Part shown: piece after piece, positions 8,176-15,961 of the stretch
How the letters are laid out: each line of letters begins with the position of its first letter
How positions within the stretch are numbered: the stretch's first letter is position 1
DNA from: Nocardia mikamii NBRC 108933
GTDB taxonomy: Bacteria > Actinomycetota > Actinomycetes > Mycobacteriales > Mycobacteriaceae
Length of the DNA: 64,000 bases
Direction of reading: 5' to 3'
Assembly (NCBI RefSeq): GCF_001613505.1
Contig: NZ_BDCM01000009.1
Location: 186,001-250,000, forward strand
Made by a program: the position numbers and the translations under genes
Notes under the pieces: generated by a model
Seen by the model: only the letters and a program-made list of their open reading frames with translations
What the model was told of the DNA's origin: nothing
Databases searched by the model: none

Positions 8176-9345
8176 TTATGCGCTCGGTGTGACGAATACG
8201 CCGGTGGCGCCGTCGGAGAACACCACCCCGGTTTCGGCCGGCGGCTCCCCGGTGGGTTCGAGCGCCCCGTTCTCCAGCACCCGGTAGGTGAACACCTTTT
8301 CGGTGCCCGCCGTGCTGAGGGTATCGATGACGTAGAGCCGCTCGGCATCCGGACTCAAGACCACCCGCCCAGGGAAGTGGCCGGGTTGGCTGGGTGCGTC
8401 GGCCCCGGGAATCGGGGCCAGCGCACCATTGTCCAGAATGGCGAAGCCGTTCACGCCCGGGCCCGCGGTCTGCGGTAGATACAGATACTTGCCGTCCGGA
8501 GTGATCGCCATACCGTGCGGGGTGCCCTTGGTCGGGAATCGGCCGATGGGCGTCAGTGCACCCGTGGGTGAAATACGGTATGCCGAAACATCATTGGTGC
8601 CCTCATTGGTGATGTAGAGGAATTTGCCGTTCGGCGTCACCGAAGGCAGTGCCGGCCGGTCGCCCGTGGGCACCTTCGGTCCGGCGGGGGTCAGATGCCC
8701 GTCGTCGCCGATCGCGAAGGAGTCCATGGTGGCGCCGATGAAACTGGGCGCGAACAGGAATCGTCCGTCGGGTGAGACCGTCGGGATCGAGAGGCCGCTC
8801 GTGGCTCCCGGAATCGTCGCCGAGGCGACCGGCGTCAGTGCGCCCGTGGGTGCGATGGCGTACGTGCGCACCTCGTTGGTCACCGAGCCGACCGTGGCGA
8901 ACAGCCACCGTCCGTCGGGGCTCACCACGGCTCCCACCACCGGCTGTCCCGGATCCAGCCGGGCCCCCGCGAGGGGCTCGAACGAGCCGTCCGGATTCAC
9001 TCGGAAGCCTTGCAGGGTGCCCGAAATCGTATGGGCCACATACACGTAATGATTGTTCGGGGTGACGGCGACGGTGAGGGTGCCGGTTTCGATGGGAATT
9101 GTCGGGCCGGTGCCCGACAGATGGCCGCCCGTTTCGCGTAGCACCCCGAGATTCGACGACCCGGTGCCTCCGACCAGGAGATAGCTGGGGCCTGCCGGGG
9201 CCGCGCCCACCGGCGGGGTCACGACACCAGCGACGGAAACCCCTACAGCCACGCCGATCGCCGCCGCAAGTGCCGACGTTCGCCTCCGCTGCCCTTTCCG
9301 GGACGAGGACACTTTCCCGCCGCTGAGGGTATTCCGATCGTTCAA
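8176..9345 (-). CDS. Exported beta-propeller (lactonase-like, YVTN-type) protein 1
   Basis: 389-residue secreted seven-bladed propeller of the 6-phosphogluconolactonase-like/YVTN superfamily. Blades carry repeated (V/T)SPDGR(W/F)LFA, VTPNGKFLYITNEG and ITPDGKYLYLPQ motifs. The N-terminus has a basic region (RKGQRRR) and hydrophobic core ending GAAPA, a Sec signal peptide. I chose the TTG at 9345 because GGAGG sits 5 bp before it and the signal peptide then falls at the N-terminus. A TTG further upstream at 9465 lies inside the operator palindrome and is not credible. Transcription probably starts near 9413 from the palindrome-linked promoter. A paralog at 23159 has the same promoter architecture. 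Substrate unknown; a lactone is only a guess from the fold. Confidence 0.8.
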   Translation of the reverse strand: MNDRNTLSGGKVSSSRKGQRRRTSALAAAIGVAVGVSVAGVVTPPVGAAPAGPSYLLVGGTGSSNLGVLRETGGHLSGTGPTIPIETGTLTVAVTPNNHYVYVAHTISGTLQGFRVNPDGSFEPLAGARLDPGQPVVGAVVSPDGRWLFATVGSVTNEVRTYAIAPTGALTPVASATIPGATSGLSIPTVSPDGRFLFAPSFIGATMDSFAIGDDGHLTPAGPKVPTGDRPALPSVTPNGKFLYITNEGTNDVSAYRISPTGALTPIGRFPTKGTPHGMAITPDGKYLYLPQTAGPGVNGFAILDNGALAPIPGADAPSQPGHFPGRVVLSPDAERLYVIDTLSTAGTEKVFTYRVLENGALEPTGEPPAETGVVFSDGATGVFVTPSA

Positions 9346-9419
9346 GACAACCTCCGTTGGTTGGCAACCCGCCGGCGCGGGTCGGTGCGCCGACATGGAT
9401 CCGTCGGCCCGCTGCCACG

Positions 9420-9464
9420 AACGTATGACCCCGGTCGGATATGAAGTGTCCAATGTTTTGGACA
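9420..9464 (-). promoter_or_regulatory. Promoter A: TGTCCAA-N4-TTGGACA operator plus -10
   Basis: The palindrome TGTCCAATGTTTTGGACA occupies 9447-9464. On the minus strand a TACGTT hexamer at 9425-9420 starts 30.5 bp from its centre. The same distance recurs at three other promoters in the window. It would drive the exported propeller gene starting at 9345, giving a 5' leader of about 70 nt. Confidence 0.7.
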
Positions 9465-9481
9465 ACCGACACCGAAGCCGG

Positions 9482-9856
9482 TCATAGTTTCCGTAACCCG
9501 GCCAAAACCGCCCGCAGAAATATCGGATCGTGTCCGACGTCCGGATGTGGCGATCGGAATTCGATGTATCCGGCGGTGATCAGATCACCGACGAGGACCT
9601 TCGCCGCCGTGACCAGCAATCCGCAGCGCGCCGCGATTTCGGCGATGGATTGCGGCGGGCCGCTGCACAAGGACAGAATCTGCCGGTATTCGCGGTCGAA
9701 GTTCTCGATGTCGTTGTCGAACTCGACGGCCGTCACCAGCGTGAAGATATCCAGATCGTGCACGTTCGTCGCGGTTCGCCCGCGGGTCGTGGCGAAGGGC
9801 CGAACCAGCGGCCCTGGATCGTCGTCGATCGGTGAATCGTCGGGTGGTCGGGTCAC
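9482..9856 (-). CDS. DUF742 protein (conservon CvnC-like)
   Basis: 124-residue cytoplasmic protein of the DUF742 family, the third component of actinobacterial conservons (kinase, roadblock, DUF742, GTPase). Typical stretches are LVRPFATTRGR, LDIFTLV, and the winged-helix-like SIAEIAARCGLLVTAAKVLVGDLI. The GTG at 9856 overlaps the stop of the roadblock gene by 4 bp, which fixes the start and indicates translational coupling. The GTPase gene normally found next is absent. Downstream lies the operator of an exported beta-propeller gene. Confidence 0.87.
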   Translation of the reverse strand: MTRPPDDSPIDDDPGPLVRPFATTRGRTATNVHDLDIFTLVTAVEFDNDIENFDREYRQILSLCSGPPQSIAEIAARCGLLVTAAKVLVGDLITAGYIEFRSPHPDVGHDPIFLRAVLAGLRKL

Positions 9857-10287
9857 GGCTGGTACGGCGGGGCCACTGTTTCCGGCACTCTGGCGACTGT
9901 CGACAGGTGCTCGCGCACCTGTCCGATGATCACGTTCATTTCGTAGGCGATCAGCCCGAGATCGGATTCGATATCGGCGAGCAGCGCCAGACATGCCCCG
10001 TTTCCGGCCTCGGTCACGACCAGGAAACCCAATTCCAGTTCGATGACCGTCTGATGCAATTCGCCTTTGCCGAAATGGGAGCCGACTCCGCGCGCCAGGC
10101 TGTGCAGAGCCGAGGCGATGGCCGCCAGATGTTCGACATTGTCGCGGCCGAGGCCGGAACCGGCCATCGGCAATCCATCGGCGGACAGGACGACCGCACC
10201 TTCGGCCCCGGAAACTCGGGATACCAGCTTGTCGAGTATCCAGTCCAGCCCAGCCGGGGCGGGAGTGGTCGAGGGGTATTCGTTCAT
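9853..10287 (-). CDS. Roadblock/LC7-domain protein (conservon CvnB-like)
   Basis: 144-residue roadblock/LC7 protein. Its core reads LVSRVSGAEGAVVLSADGLPMA, then LAAIASALHSLA and ELELGFLVVTEAGNGACLALLA, the standard signature of the conservon B component, thought to act as a GTPase-interacting scaffold. The ATG at 10287 is used. A GTG at 10302, which shares a base with the kinase stop codon, is an in-frame alternative that would add five residues and couple translation. Its downstream end overlaps the DUF742 gene by 4 bp. Confidence 0.88.
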   Translation of the reverse strand: MNEYPSTTPAPAGLDWILDKLVSRVSGAEGAVVLSADGLPMAGSGLGRDNVEHLAAIASALHSLARGVGSHFGKGELHQTVIELELGFLVVTEAGNGACLALLADIESDLGLIAYEMNVIIGQVREHLSTVARVPETVAPPYQP

Positions 10288-10301
10288 GTTGCGGCCGTTC
10301 A

Positions 10302-12452
10302 CTATTCGTCGAAACTCTGCTGTGAGCTGTTGCCGGCGGAACTTCGGGCTTGCCGGGTTCCGCGCTGCAAGGAGGTCATCGCCGCCCGTGCCACGTCCGG
10401 GGTTCGTCGTCGCTCGGCGGCGGACGACGCCACGGACCCGATATGCCGGCGCGCGGGCGGCATTCCGTTGGTCGGCCGTACCCGCCGCGGCAGCGGTGTG
10501 CGCGACGGTTCGAGAGCGGCCCGGTCGGCCGGCGCGACGTCCAGGCTCACCCGATCCAGCACCGCCGCGGGGACGAGCACGATCGCGGTGACGCCGCCGT
10601 AGGGCGATTCGCGCAGACTCACTCCGACACCGTGCCGGCGCGCCAGGCGGCCGACCACGAACAATCCGAGTTGACGCCGGCCGGTCAGCGCCATCTCGTG
10701 GAATTCGGGTGGTTCGACGAGGAGCGTATTGACCTGCTCCAATTGTTCGAACACCATGCCGAGCCCGCGGTCGACGATCTCGACGACGACCCCCCGTCCG
10801 ACGATGCTGCCGTGCACCGTGATCGGCGCTTCCGGCGGGGAGAAGTTGGCCGCGTTGTCGATCAGTTCGGCGAGCAGATGGATGAGATCGGCGACCGCGG
10901 CGCCGAGCACGTTCACCGGGGGGAGCCGGACGGCGGTCACCCGCGCGAAACCCTCGGTTTCCGAGGCCGCGCTGCGCACGATCTCCTCGAGGCCCACGGG
11001 CCGCCGCCACTGCCGCCCGGGTTGCCGGTCGCCGAGAATCAGCAGATTCTCGGCATTGCGCCGAGCGCGGGTCGCCAGATGATCGAGCTGGAACAGCAGC
11101 TCGAGATGATCGGGATGGTCCTGTTTGGCTTCTGCCACATCCAGCACGTCGAGCTGCCGCCGGACCAGGGCTTGACTGCGGAACGCGATATCGAGAAAGA
11201 CTCGGTTGAATCCGTCCCGGGTGCGGGCCTCGGCGACGGCAGCGTCGATGGCGGTGCGCTGGGCGGCGGCGAAGGCGTCGGCCACATCGCCGATCTCGTC
11301 CGCGCCGGCGTCCACGGGGGTCGTCTCGCCCTGCACATCCACTGTTTCGCCTCGATGGATGCGGTCGATGATCGCGGGGAGCCGGTCGTTGGCCAGCTCG
11401 AGGCTGGACGAGCGCAGCGACCGCAATCGGCGCACGAGCCGTCCGGCGAGTACGAGGGCGGCGGCAACAGCGAGCACGGTCGCGATCACGAGCCCGGTGC
11501 CGGCGGTGATCGCCCAGTTCAACGTCCTGTCGGCGACCTTCTGGGTCAGTGCGACGGTATTGCGGTACTGGTCGGCGACCACGGCGACCAGCTTGTCGTC
11601 GACCGACTTCTGCGCGGACCGCCATGCTTCCTCCGGCGTGTCCAGGCCGCCTCGCTCGGCGAGCTGGTTCTGCGCACCCTCGGTGAGCCGCCATTCGGCA
11701 CTGTCGGTCAGTGTCCGGAACGCGGTTTGCGCGGCAGGGGCCAGCCGCGGTACCAGCGTGTCGAGCTGCTGTCGGTAGGAGCCGGTCAGCTCGGCCAGAG
11801 CTCGTCTACCGCCGACGTCGAGCACACCGCGAGATTGTGCGACCGCCGCGTAGCCGAGGGCTCGCGCGTGGGTATCGACCGCGCGGATCAGGGCGTTGCC
11901 CGTCATATCGCCGGCGAGCGTGTCATTGTCCGGAGAGTGACCGACCGCGCTGTCGAAGCCACCGTCGGCGGTGGCGCCGACGAGCAGACTGTAGAAGGCG
12001 TCGACGGCTTCGGACGTGGTTGCGCGGGCGTCGATCTGGTGCCGGACGTCGGCGAGCTTCGCCACGAGCTGACCGATCCGGCTGCCGAACTTCTCGGCCG
12101 TGCCCGCGTCGATCTTTTTCGCCCCCGAGGCGATGGCAGCGGTTTCCGCCATCGCCGAGTCCAGCGCTTTCCGGCGGTCCGCGACATTCGCCTCCGGGCC
12201 CGCGACGCCGGCGGCGACGAGCATGCTCGCGGTCCGTTCGTCCTCGACAGCGCCGACGAAGTGCAGGAGCGGGTCGATGATGCCCTGCTGATAGTTCGAC
12301 CATTCCCGGACCGCGTGCGCGCGAGTGGCCAGTACGGCGATGGTGACACCGCCGGTCGCGAGCAGCAGGATGCTCGGGATCAGCGCGATCGCGAGCACTC
12401 GGGTTCGAATACCGGCCCACCGTCTCGCGCGCGGGCTTTCGGCAACTGTCAT
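10302..12452 (-). CDS. Sensor histidine kinase with NIT (nitrate/nitrite-sensing-like) domain
   Basis: 716-residue membrane sensor (conservon A type). TM1 is at about 18-43, followed by a long extracellular helical NIT-like domain (about 50-305), TM2 at about 312-334 and a HAMP linker. Then come the FRSQALVRRQLDVLD and QLDHLATRARRNAENLLIL segment that replaces a classical H-box in this family, and a GHKL ATPase domain with N-box ELIDNAANFSP and G1 DRGLGM. The C-terminal 80 residues are Arg/Ser/Pro-rich. The NIT fold does not prove nitrate sensing. It heads a kinase-roadblock-DUF742 operon driven by promoter B, in a putative regulon with the ABC importer and the exported propellers, so it may sense the imported compound. 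Confidence 0.88.
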   Translation of the reverse strand: MTVAESPRARRWAGIRTRVLAIALIPSILLLATGGVTIAVLATRAHAVREWSNYQQGIIDPLLHFVGAVEDERTASMLVAAGVAGPEANVADRRKALDSAMAETAAIASGAKKIDAGTAEKFGSRIGQLVAKLADVRHQIDARATTSEAVDAFYSLLVGATADGGFDSAVGHSPDNDTLAGDMTGNALIRAVDTHARALGYAAVAQSRGVLDVGGRRALAELTGSYRQQLDTLVPRLAPAAQTAFRTLTDSAEWRLTEGAQNQLAERGGLDTPEEAWRSAQKSVDDKLVAVVADQYRNTVALTQKVADRTLNWAITAGTGLVIATVLAVAAALVLAGRLVRRLRSLRSSSLELANDRLPAIIDRIHRGETVDVQGETTPVDAGADEIGDVADAFAAAQRTAIDAAVAEARTRDGFNRVFLDIAFRSQALVRRQLDVLDVAEAKQDHPDHLELLFQLDHLATRARRNAENLLILGDRQPGRQWRRPVGLEEIVRSAASETEGFARVTAVRLPPVNVLGAAVADLIHLLAELIDNAANFSPPEAPITVHGSIVGRGVVVEIVDRGLGMVFEQLEQVNTLLVEPPEFHEMALTGRRQLGLFVVGRLARRHGVGVSLRESPYGGVTAIVLVPAAVLDRVSLDVAPADRAALEPSRTPLPRRVRPTNGMPPARRHIGSVASSAAERRRTPDVARAAMTSLQRGTRQARSSAGNSSQQSFDE

Positions 12453-12595
12453 TCGTGAAGTCCAAACGTAGTTTTACGCTCAATACATTGGGTTTCCTGT
12501 TGTGTTACCCACGCGCCGCTTCGCCCGGCGAAATATTCGAATGCGTATTCTGAACGCGCGCAATTCTTTTCGCATCTCGATTCGGCGCCCGCCCC

Positions 12596-12648
12596 ACAGT
12601 AGAGATGCATCCGGCCGGTGAGTGTCCAAAGTTTTGGACACTCACCGG
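12596..12648 (-). promoter_or_regulatory. Promoter B: 34-bp perfect dyad plus -10 for kinase operon
   Basis: The core TGTCCAAAGTTTTGGACA (12623-12640) is embedded in a perfect inverted repeat with 16-bp arms 12615-12630 and 12633-12648. On the minus strand TACTGT (12601-12596) starts 30.5 bp from the centre, directed at the kinase gene (start 12452). The dyad also lies just behind the stop of the Fis-type regulator gene and could help terminate it. Confidence 0.72.
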
Positions 12649-12651
12649 GAT

Positions 12652-14259
12652 TCAGTCGATGTGCAACGCCCGCAACCGGTTGTAGAGGGTGGAGCGGCTG
12701 ACTCCCAGGGCCCGCGCGGCCTGGAGCCGGTTGCCGCCGGCTGCTTCCAGAGCCGCGACGATGACCTCCCGCTCGGCCTGCCGGAACGGCGAGGCCGGTG
12801 CGGGACGACCGCGGTGCGAGGCCGGCAGATCCGAGGGGATGATGTCGCCCGCCGAGCGCAGGTCGGCGACGGCCGCGATCACTCGCCGCAGCTCCGCGAG
12901 GTTGCCCGGCCACGGTTGTTCGGCCAGGATGCGCAGCGTCTCGGCAGTCAGCCGGGTATGCCCGCCCGGATTCACCTCGGCGAGCATGTGCTGCGCCAGC
13001 TGGGGGATTTCGTGGCGGCGGCGGCGCAGCGGCAGCAGATCGTTCCGGTCGTTGCACAGCACCGCGAGTGGCGCGTGCACGCTGTCGAGGTGCTCACCCG
13101 GCGTCGAGGTCAGTACGACGTTGCGCCGCGCGCTGCGCAGATACCGGGCCAGCAGCGTCGTCATCTGTTCCGACAGCAGTTGGATGTTCTCCACGACGGC
13201 CGCCGGTCCCGCCTTGTCGAGGACGAGTTCGGCGTCTGCGGCCCAGGCCTGTTCACCCACCCGCACGATTTCGGTGGCGTCGAGTTCCGTCGCCTCGGGC
13301 CCCGCGGCCTGCCGGGCGGCGGCGGTGCGGCCGCTACCCAATTCGCCGACCACCAGCAGCGGCCAGGCCGGCGTGCGCGTGGCGGGACGCTCGCCGCGAC
13401 GAGTCTCCTGATCCGGGAGAATATCGACCAGCACCCCGTGGTCGTCGTCGACCGGCACACAGCGCAGCCGAACCGTCTGCCCGGAGGCGAGGGTGAGGCG
13501 GTGGGTCGCCTCACCGGCGAACCGGGTGCCCTCCACGCACATCCGCACGGCCGCGTGGTCGGCGGGTTCGAGCAGATCCAGTGCGGCGGGGGTGGCCAGG
13601 ACGAGGCCGTGGCCGACCGCGACAACCGCCCGTTTCCGACGGGTCGCCGCTGCTTGGAAGGCGTTCAGAAGCTGCCGCTGCGACTGTGAGGCGTCCAGCT
13701 GGAGGCGGTCTTCGATATCGCGCACCACGCGCCGGGCGAAGGGCGGGAACAGCCGGTGGTCGTCGCCGGCGCGGCCGCTGATGTCGAGGACGCCCTCGAG
13801 CCGGCGGGTGACCGGATTGACGATCGGATGCCCGTAACAGGTGAACCCCTGGAAGGCCGCCATGAAGTGTTCGGGACCTTCCACGAGCAGGCCCTGCCGG
13901 GTCTCGATGGGGGTGCCCACGGCGTTGGCGCCGACCTCGTCCTCGGCGAGCCGGATCCCCGGTACCACGCCGAGGTCGGCCACTCCGCGCAACGTGGACC
14001 GGTCCGCGCACTGGATATCCACCACGCGGGCGGAGTGGTCGGCGAGCAAGAGTGTGACCGAGGTGCCCTCCAGTTCGGCCGTGGCGCGCTCGAGCACCGG
14101 CCGCGCCGCACGGGTCAGGCCGGAGTCGACGGCGATCGCGTCCGGATCGAAGCGGGGCGTGACATGTTCGTCGATGCCGTTGAGCCGGGATCGTAACCAC
14201 GCCGACGCGATTTCGGGTCGTGCCGGTCTCATGCCGGGATGCGCCGATATCGAAGGCAC
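12652..14259 (-). CDS. GAF-domain Fis-type activator (AcoR-like, sigma54-independent)
   Basis: 535-residue regulator of the AcoR/MimR type. The N-terminal part contains a GAF sensor (about 50-200: EDEVGANAVGTPI, EHFMAAFQGFTCYGHPI). The AAA+ region is degenerate: the Walker A equivalent is GELGSGRT (305-312) and no GAFTGA sigma54-contact loop is present. A C-terminal Fis helix-turn-helix occupies about 510-535 (NRLQAARALGVSRSTLYNRL). Actinobacteria lack sigma54, so it should act as an ordinary activator. Its gene lies between palindrome sites B and C, making it the best candidate to bind them. GTG at 14259 is assumed; ATG at 14232 is possible. Confidence 0.85.
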   Translation of the reverse strand: MPSISAHPGMRPARPEIASAWLRSRLNGIDEHVTPRFDPDAIAVDSGLTRAARPVLERATAELEGTSVTLLLADHSARVVDIQCADRSTLRGVADLGVVPGIRLAEDEVGANAVGTPIETRQGLLVEGPEHFMAAFQGFTCYGHPIVNPVTRRLEGVLDISGRAGDDHRLFPPFARRVVRDIEDRLQLDASQSQRQLLNAFQAAATRRKRAVVAVGHGLVLATPAALDLLEPADHAAVRMCVEGTRFAGEATHRLTLASGQTVRLRCVPVDDDHGVLVDILPDQETRRGERPATRTPAWPLLVVGELGSGRTAAARQAAGPEATELDATEIVRVGEQAWAADAELVLDKAGPAAVVENIQLLSEQMTTLLARYLRSARRNVVLTSTPGEHLDSVHAPLAVLCNDRNDLLPLRRRRHEIPQLAQHMLAEVNPGGHTRLTAETLRILAEQPWPGNLAELRRVIAAVADLRSAGDIIPSDLPASHRGRPAPASPFRQAEREVIVAALEAAGGNRLQAARALGVSRSTLYNRLRALHID

Positions 14260-14426
14260 GCGACACCACCTTGTCTCGCCGTACTCGCCTACCCTGCTGG
14301 CTCCTCGCTGGCATGACGAGCAGTGAATATGTGAGGAGCATTATATTTTATGCACGAAATGATGCAAGTCACACCCCCTTCGAGAAACCGGGCGGTGACC
14401 GGCACCGACACCATCCTCCGGCGGGG

Positions 14427-14471
14427 TGTCCAAATACTTGAACACTGCGCGATCGGCGGCGTCCGTAGTCT
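14427..14471 (+). promoter_or_regulatory. Promoter C: palindrome plus -10 for PucR/ABC block
   Basis: The imperfect palindrome TGTCCAAATACTTGAACA is at 14427-14444. TAGTCT (14466-14471) begins 30.5 bp from the centre on the plus strand, toward the leader ORF and PucR-type gene. No comparable hexamer exists at that distance toward the divergent Fis-type gene, so the site probably acts in the plus direction only. The region 14260-14426 holds the Fis-gene promoter and one AT-rich stretch (14339-14353). Confidence 0.68.
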
Positions 14472-14579
14472 CGGGTAGCTCGAACGATCAGGGCGCTACG
14501 CGTCAGCGGAGTCTACGGTCCCCGCGCACACCGAGTCCGCATTTCGACCCGAATACCGGAATCGACGGAGGAGATTTCG

Positions 14580-14657
14580 ATGCCCGAAACTCACCACTGC
14601 GCACCAACGCCCCCGACGGCGGTCCCACGCCGGATTCCGGGAATCAACTCCGGTTAG
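14580..14657 (+). CDS. 25-residue leader ORF before PucR-type gene
   Basis: ATG at 14580 is preceded by GGAGGAG at a 6-bp spacing, an excellent ribosome site in a place where no other gene begins. It encodes MPETHHCAPTPPT and 12 more residues and stops with TAG at 14655-14657. The stop overlaps the start of the TAGGAGGAG ribosome site of the PucR-type gene. Ribosomes finishing the leader would sit on that site, so translational coupling or attenuation is likely. No peptide function is claimed. Confidence 0.5.
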   Translation: MPETHHCAPTPPTAVPRRIPGINSG

Positions 14658-14665
14658 GAGGAGCA

Positions 14666-15835
14666 GTGCCGCAAAGACAACTTACCCGCCCGACCCGCGC
14701 CGCGGATCCGCACACCAGCTCGCACCACCTCGATCGACGGGCGGCCGAGGGCCACAACCTGACCCGCGCCGTGCAGGAATGCCTCGAACTGTCGATGTGC
14801 ATACTGGCCGGACAGGAACGCCCCGAACACCTGCAGCGGCTTCAGCACGAGGCGTCGTGCTGGGCACGCGACGGAATACCCATCGATACGATCCTGCGGC
14901 TGGTCCACGACGGTGTCCGCCTGGCCCTCGATCTCGTGCGGCGCAGCGCCGTGACCCGGATCGGCCCGGCCGGCATCCGTCGCCGCCCGATCGACGGCGA
15001 CGTCGTGCTGGACCTGCTGAACACGATCACCTCGACGGTCGCCGGAGCCTACGCCAGTCACCTCCACACCGCCGACCACCAGCACGCGGCGCGCGCCCTG
15101 GCGACCGCCCTGCTGGAAGGACGGCCGACCTCGGCACTGATCCGCCACGGCGGCATCGACATCGCGGACGAGTATTGGGTGCTGGCAGTGACCGTTCTGC
15201 GATTCCCGGATTCGCCGGCCTTCCGCGCCGACTCCGATGTCCTCGCCCTCGCGCCCCTGCGAAGGGTGCGAGCCGAACTCGCCGACCGATTCGACGGCGC
15301 CGCATTGGACGTCCTGTCGCTCGACGGGGGGACCGTGCTGATACCCGCCTCGCTCGCCGAGGATGCCGGTCTCGACCTCCTCGTCGCCGACCTCGCCCGG
15401 ACGGCGGGCGTACCGATCGCCGCGGCGGTCACCCGAGCCGAGACCACAGGCATTCCCGCGGCCGCCGATCGCGCCCACGAACTGCTCGACCTGGCTGCCC
15501 GCCTCGGCATGACCGGATTGCATCGCTTCGACGACCTGGCGCTGGAATATCAGCTCACCCGGCCCGGCCCCGGTCTCGACCAGTTGACCGCCCTGCTGGA
15601 TCCCCTCGACGATCACCCCGAATTGCTGAGCACGCTGCGGTGTTTCATCGCCAACGACCAGAGCCGCAAACGCACCGCCAATCGTCTGCACCTGCACCCG
15701 AATTCGGTCGACTACCGGCTCAAACGCATCGCTCAGCTCACCGGTTTGGACGTATCGCGCTCCACCGGCCTGTGGTATCTGCGCTCGGCCCTCATCGCCC
15801 GCAGCCACCGCCGGCCGATCATCCGAACGTCGTAG
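14666..15835 (+). CDS. PucR/CdaR-family transcriptional regulator
   Basis: 389-residue regulator. A central region is followed by the C-terminal PucR helix-turn-helix (LLSTLRCFIANDQSRKRTANRLHLHPNSVDYRL split over about 325-385), the signature of PucR/CdaR proteins. The N-terminal half resembles the helical domain common in actinobacterial members (DGIPIDTILRLVHDGVRLALD). The GTG at 14666 has TAGGAGGAG 4 bp upstream. It precedes the ABC importer operon on the same strand by about 120 bp; that gap contains a CTGTG...CACAG dyad that could be its operator. It probably controls uptake or catabolism of the imported compound. Confidence 0.83.
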   Translation: MPQRQLTRPTRAADPHTSSHHLDRRAAEGHNLTRAVQECLELSMCILAGQERPEHLQRLQHEASCWARDGIPIDTILRLVHDGVRLALDLVRRSAVTRIGPAGIRRRPIDGDVVLDLLNTITSTVAGAYASHLHTADHQHAARALATALLEGRPTSALIRHGGIDIADEYWVLAVTVLRFPDSPAFRADSDVLALAPLRRVRAELADRFDGAALDVLSLDGGTVLIPASLAEDAGLDLLVADLARTAGVPIAAAVTRAETTGIPAAADRAHELLDLAARLGMTGLHRFDDLALEYQLTRPGPGLDQLTALLDPLDDHPELLSTLRCFIANDQSRKRTANRLHLHPNSVDYRLKRIAQLTGLDVSRSTGLWYLRSALIARSHRRPIIRTS

Positions 15836-15866
15836 TCGAATCCGACCGGCGTCGGATGCCGTCGCT

Positions 15867-15884
15867 CTGTGCCCTGGGACACAG
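15867..15884. promoter_or_regulatory. CTGTGCCCTGGGACACAG dyad before ABC operon
   Basis: 18-bp imperfect palindrome (arms match at 7 of 9 positions) between the PucR-type gene and the ABC operon. It differs from the TGTCCAA sites and has no TANNNT at the 30.5-bp offset. Candidate operator for the PucR-type protein. Confidence 0.35.
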
Positions 15885-15919
15885 TGTCAGCCACATCACA
15901 TGACTGACGAGGAGCGGCG

Positions 15920-15961
15920 ATGGAGCCATCACACAACAGCGACGGGCGTGGTCGACGATGA
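15920..15961 (+). CDS. 13-residue leader ORF coupled to permease start
   Basis: ATG at 15920 follows GAGGAG with 5-bp spacing and encodes MEPSHNSDGRGRR. Its TGA stop (15959-15961) overlaps the permease ATG (15958) in an ATGA arrangement. The permease start itself has no recognisable Shine-Dalgarno sequence, so initiation at the permease probably depends on ribosomes terminating on this leader. Confidence 0.5.
   Translation: MEPSHNSDGRGRR

Noticed and set aside
9485..9490. TAGTTT on the plus strand near palindrome A
   Set aside because: Its offset is 29.5 bp rather than 30.5 and no plus-strand gene follows, so promoter A is read only toward the propeller gene.
10350..12458. Very long open frame antisense to the sensor kinase
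   Set aside because: A codon-bias artefact of GC-rich DNA; composition is Arg/Gly/Asp-rich, with no domain, and the kinase strand explains the region fully.
14339..14353. CATTATATTTTATGC near the Fis-type gene start
   Set aside because: Resembles the AT boxes but lacks the core AATATATWATRT and lies outside the catabolic cluster; kept only as ordinary AT-rich promoter DNA.
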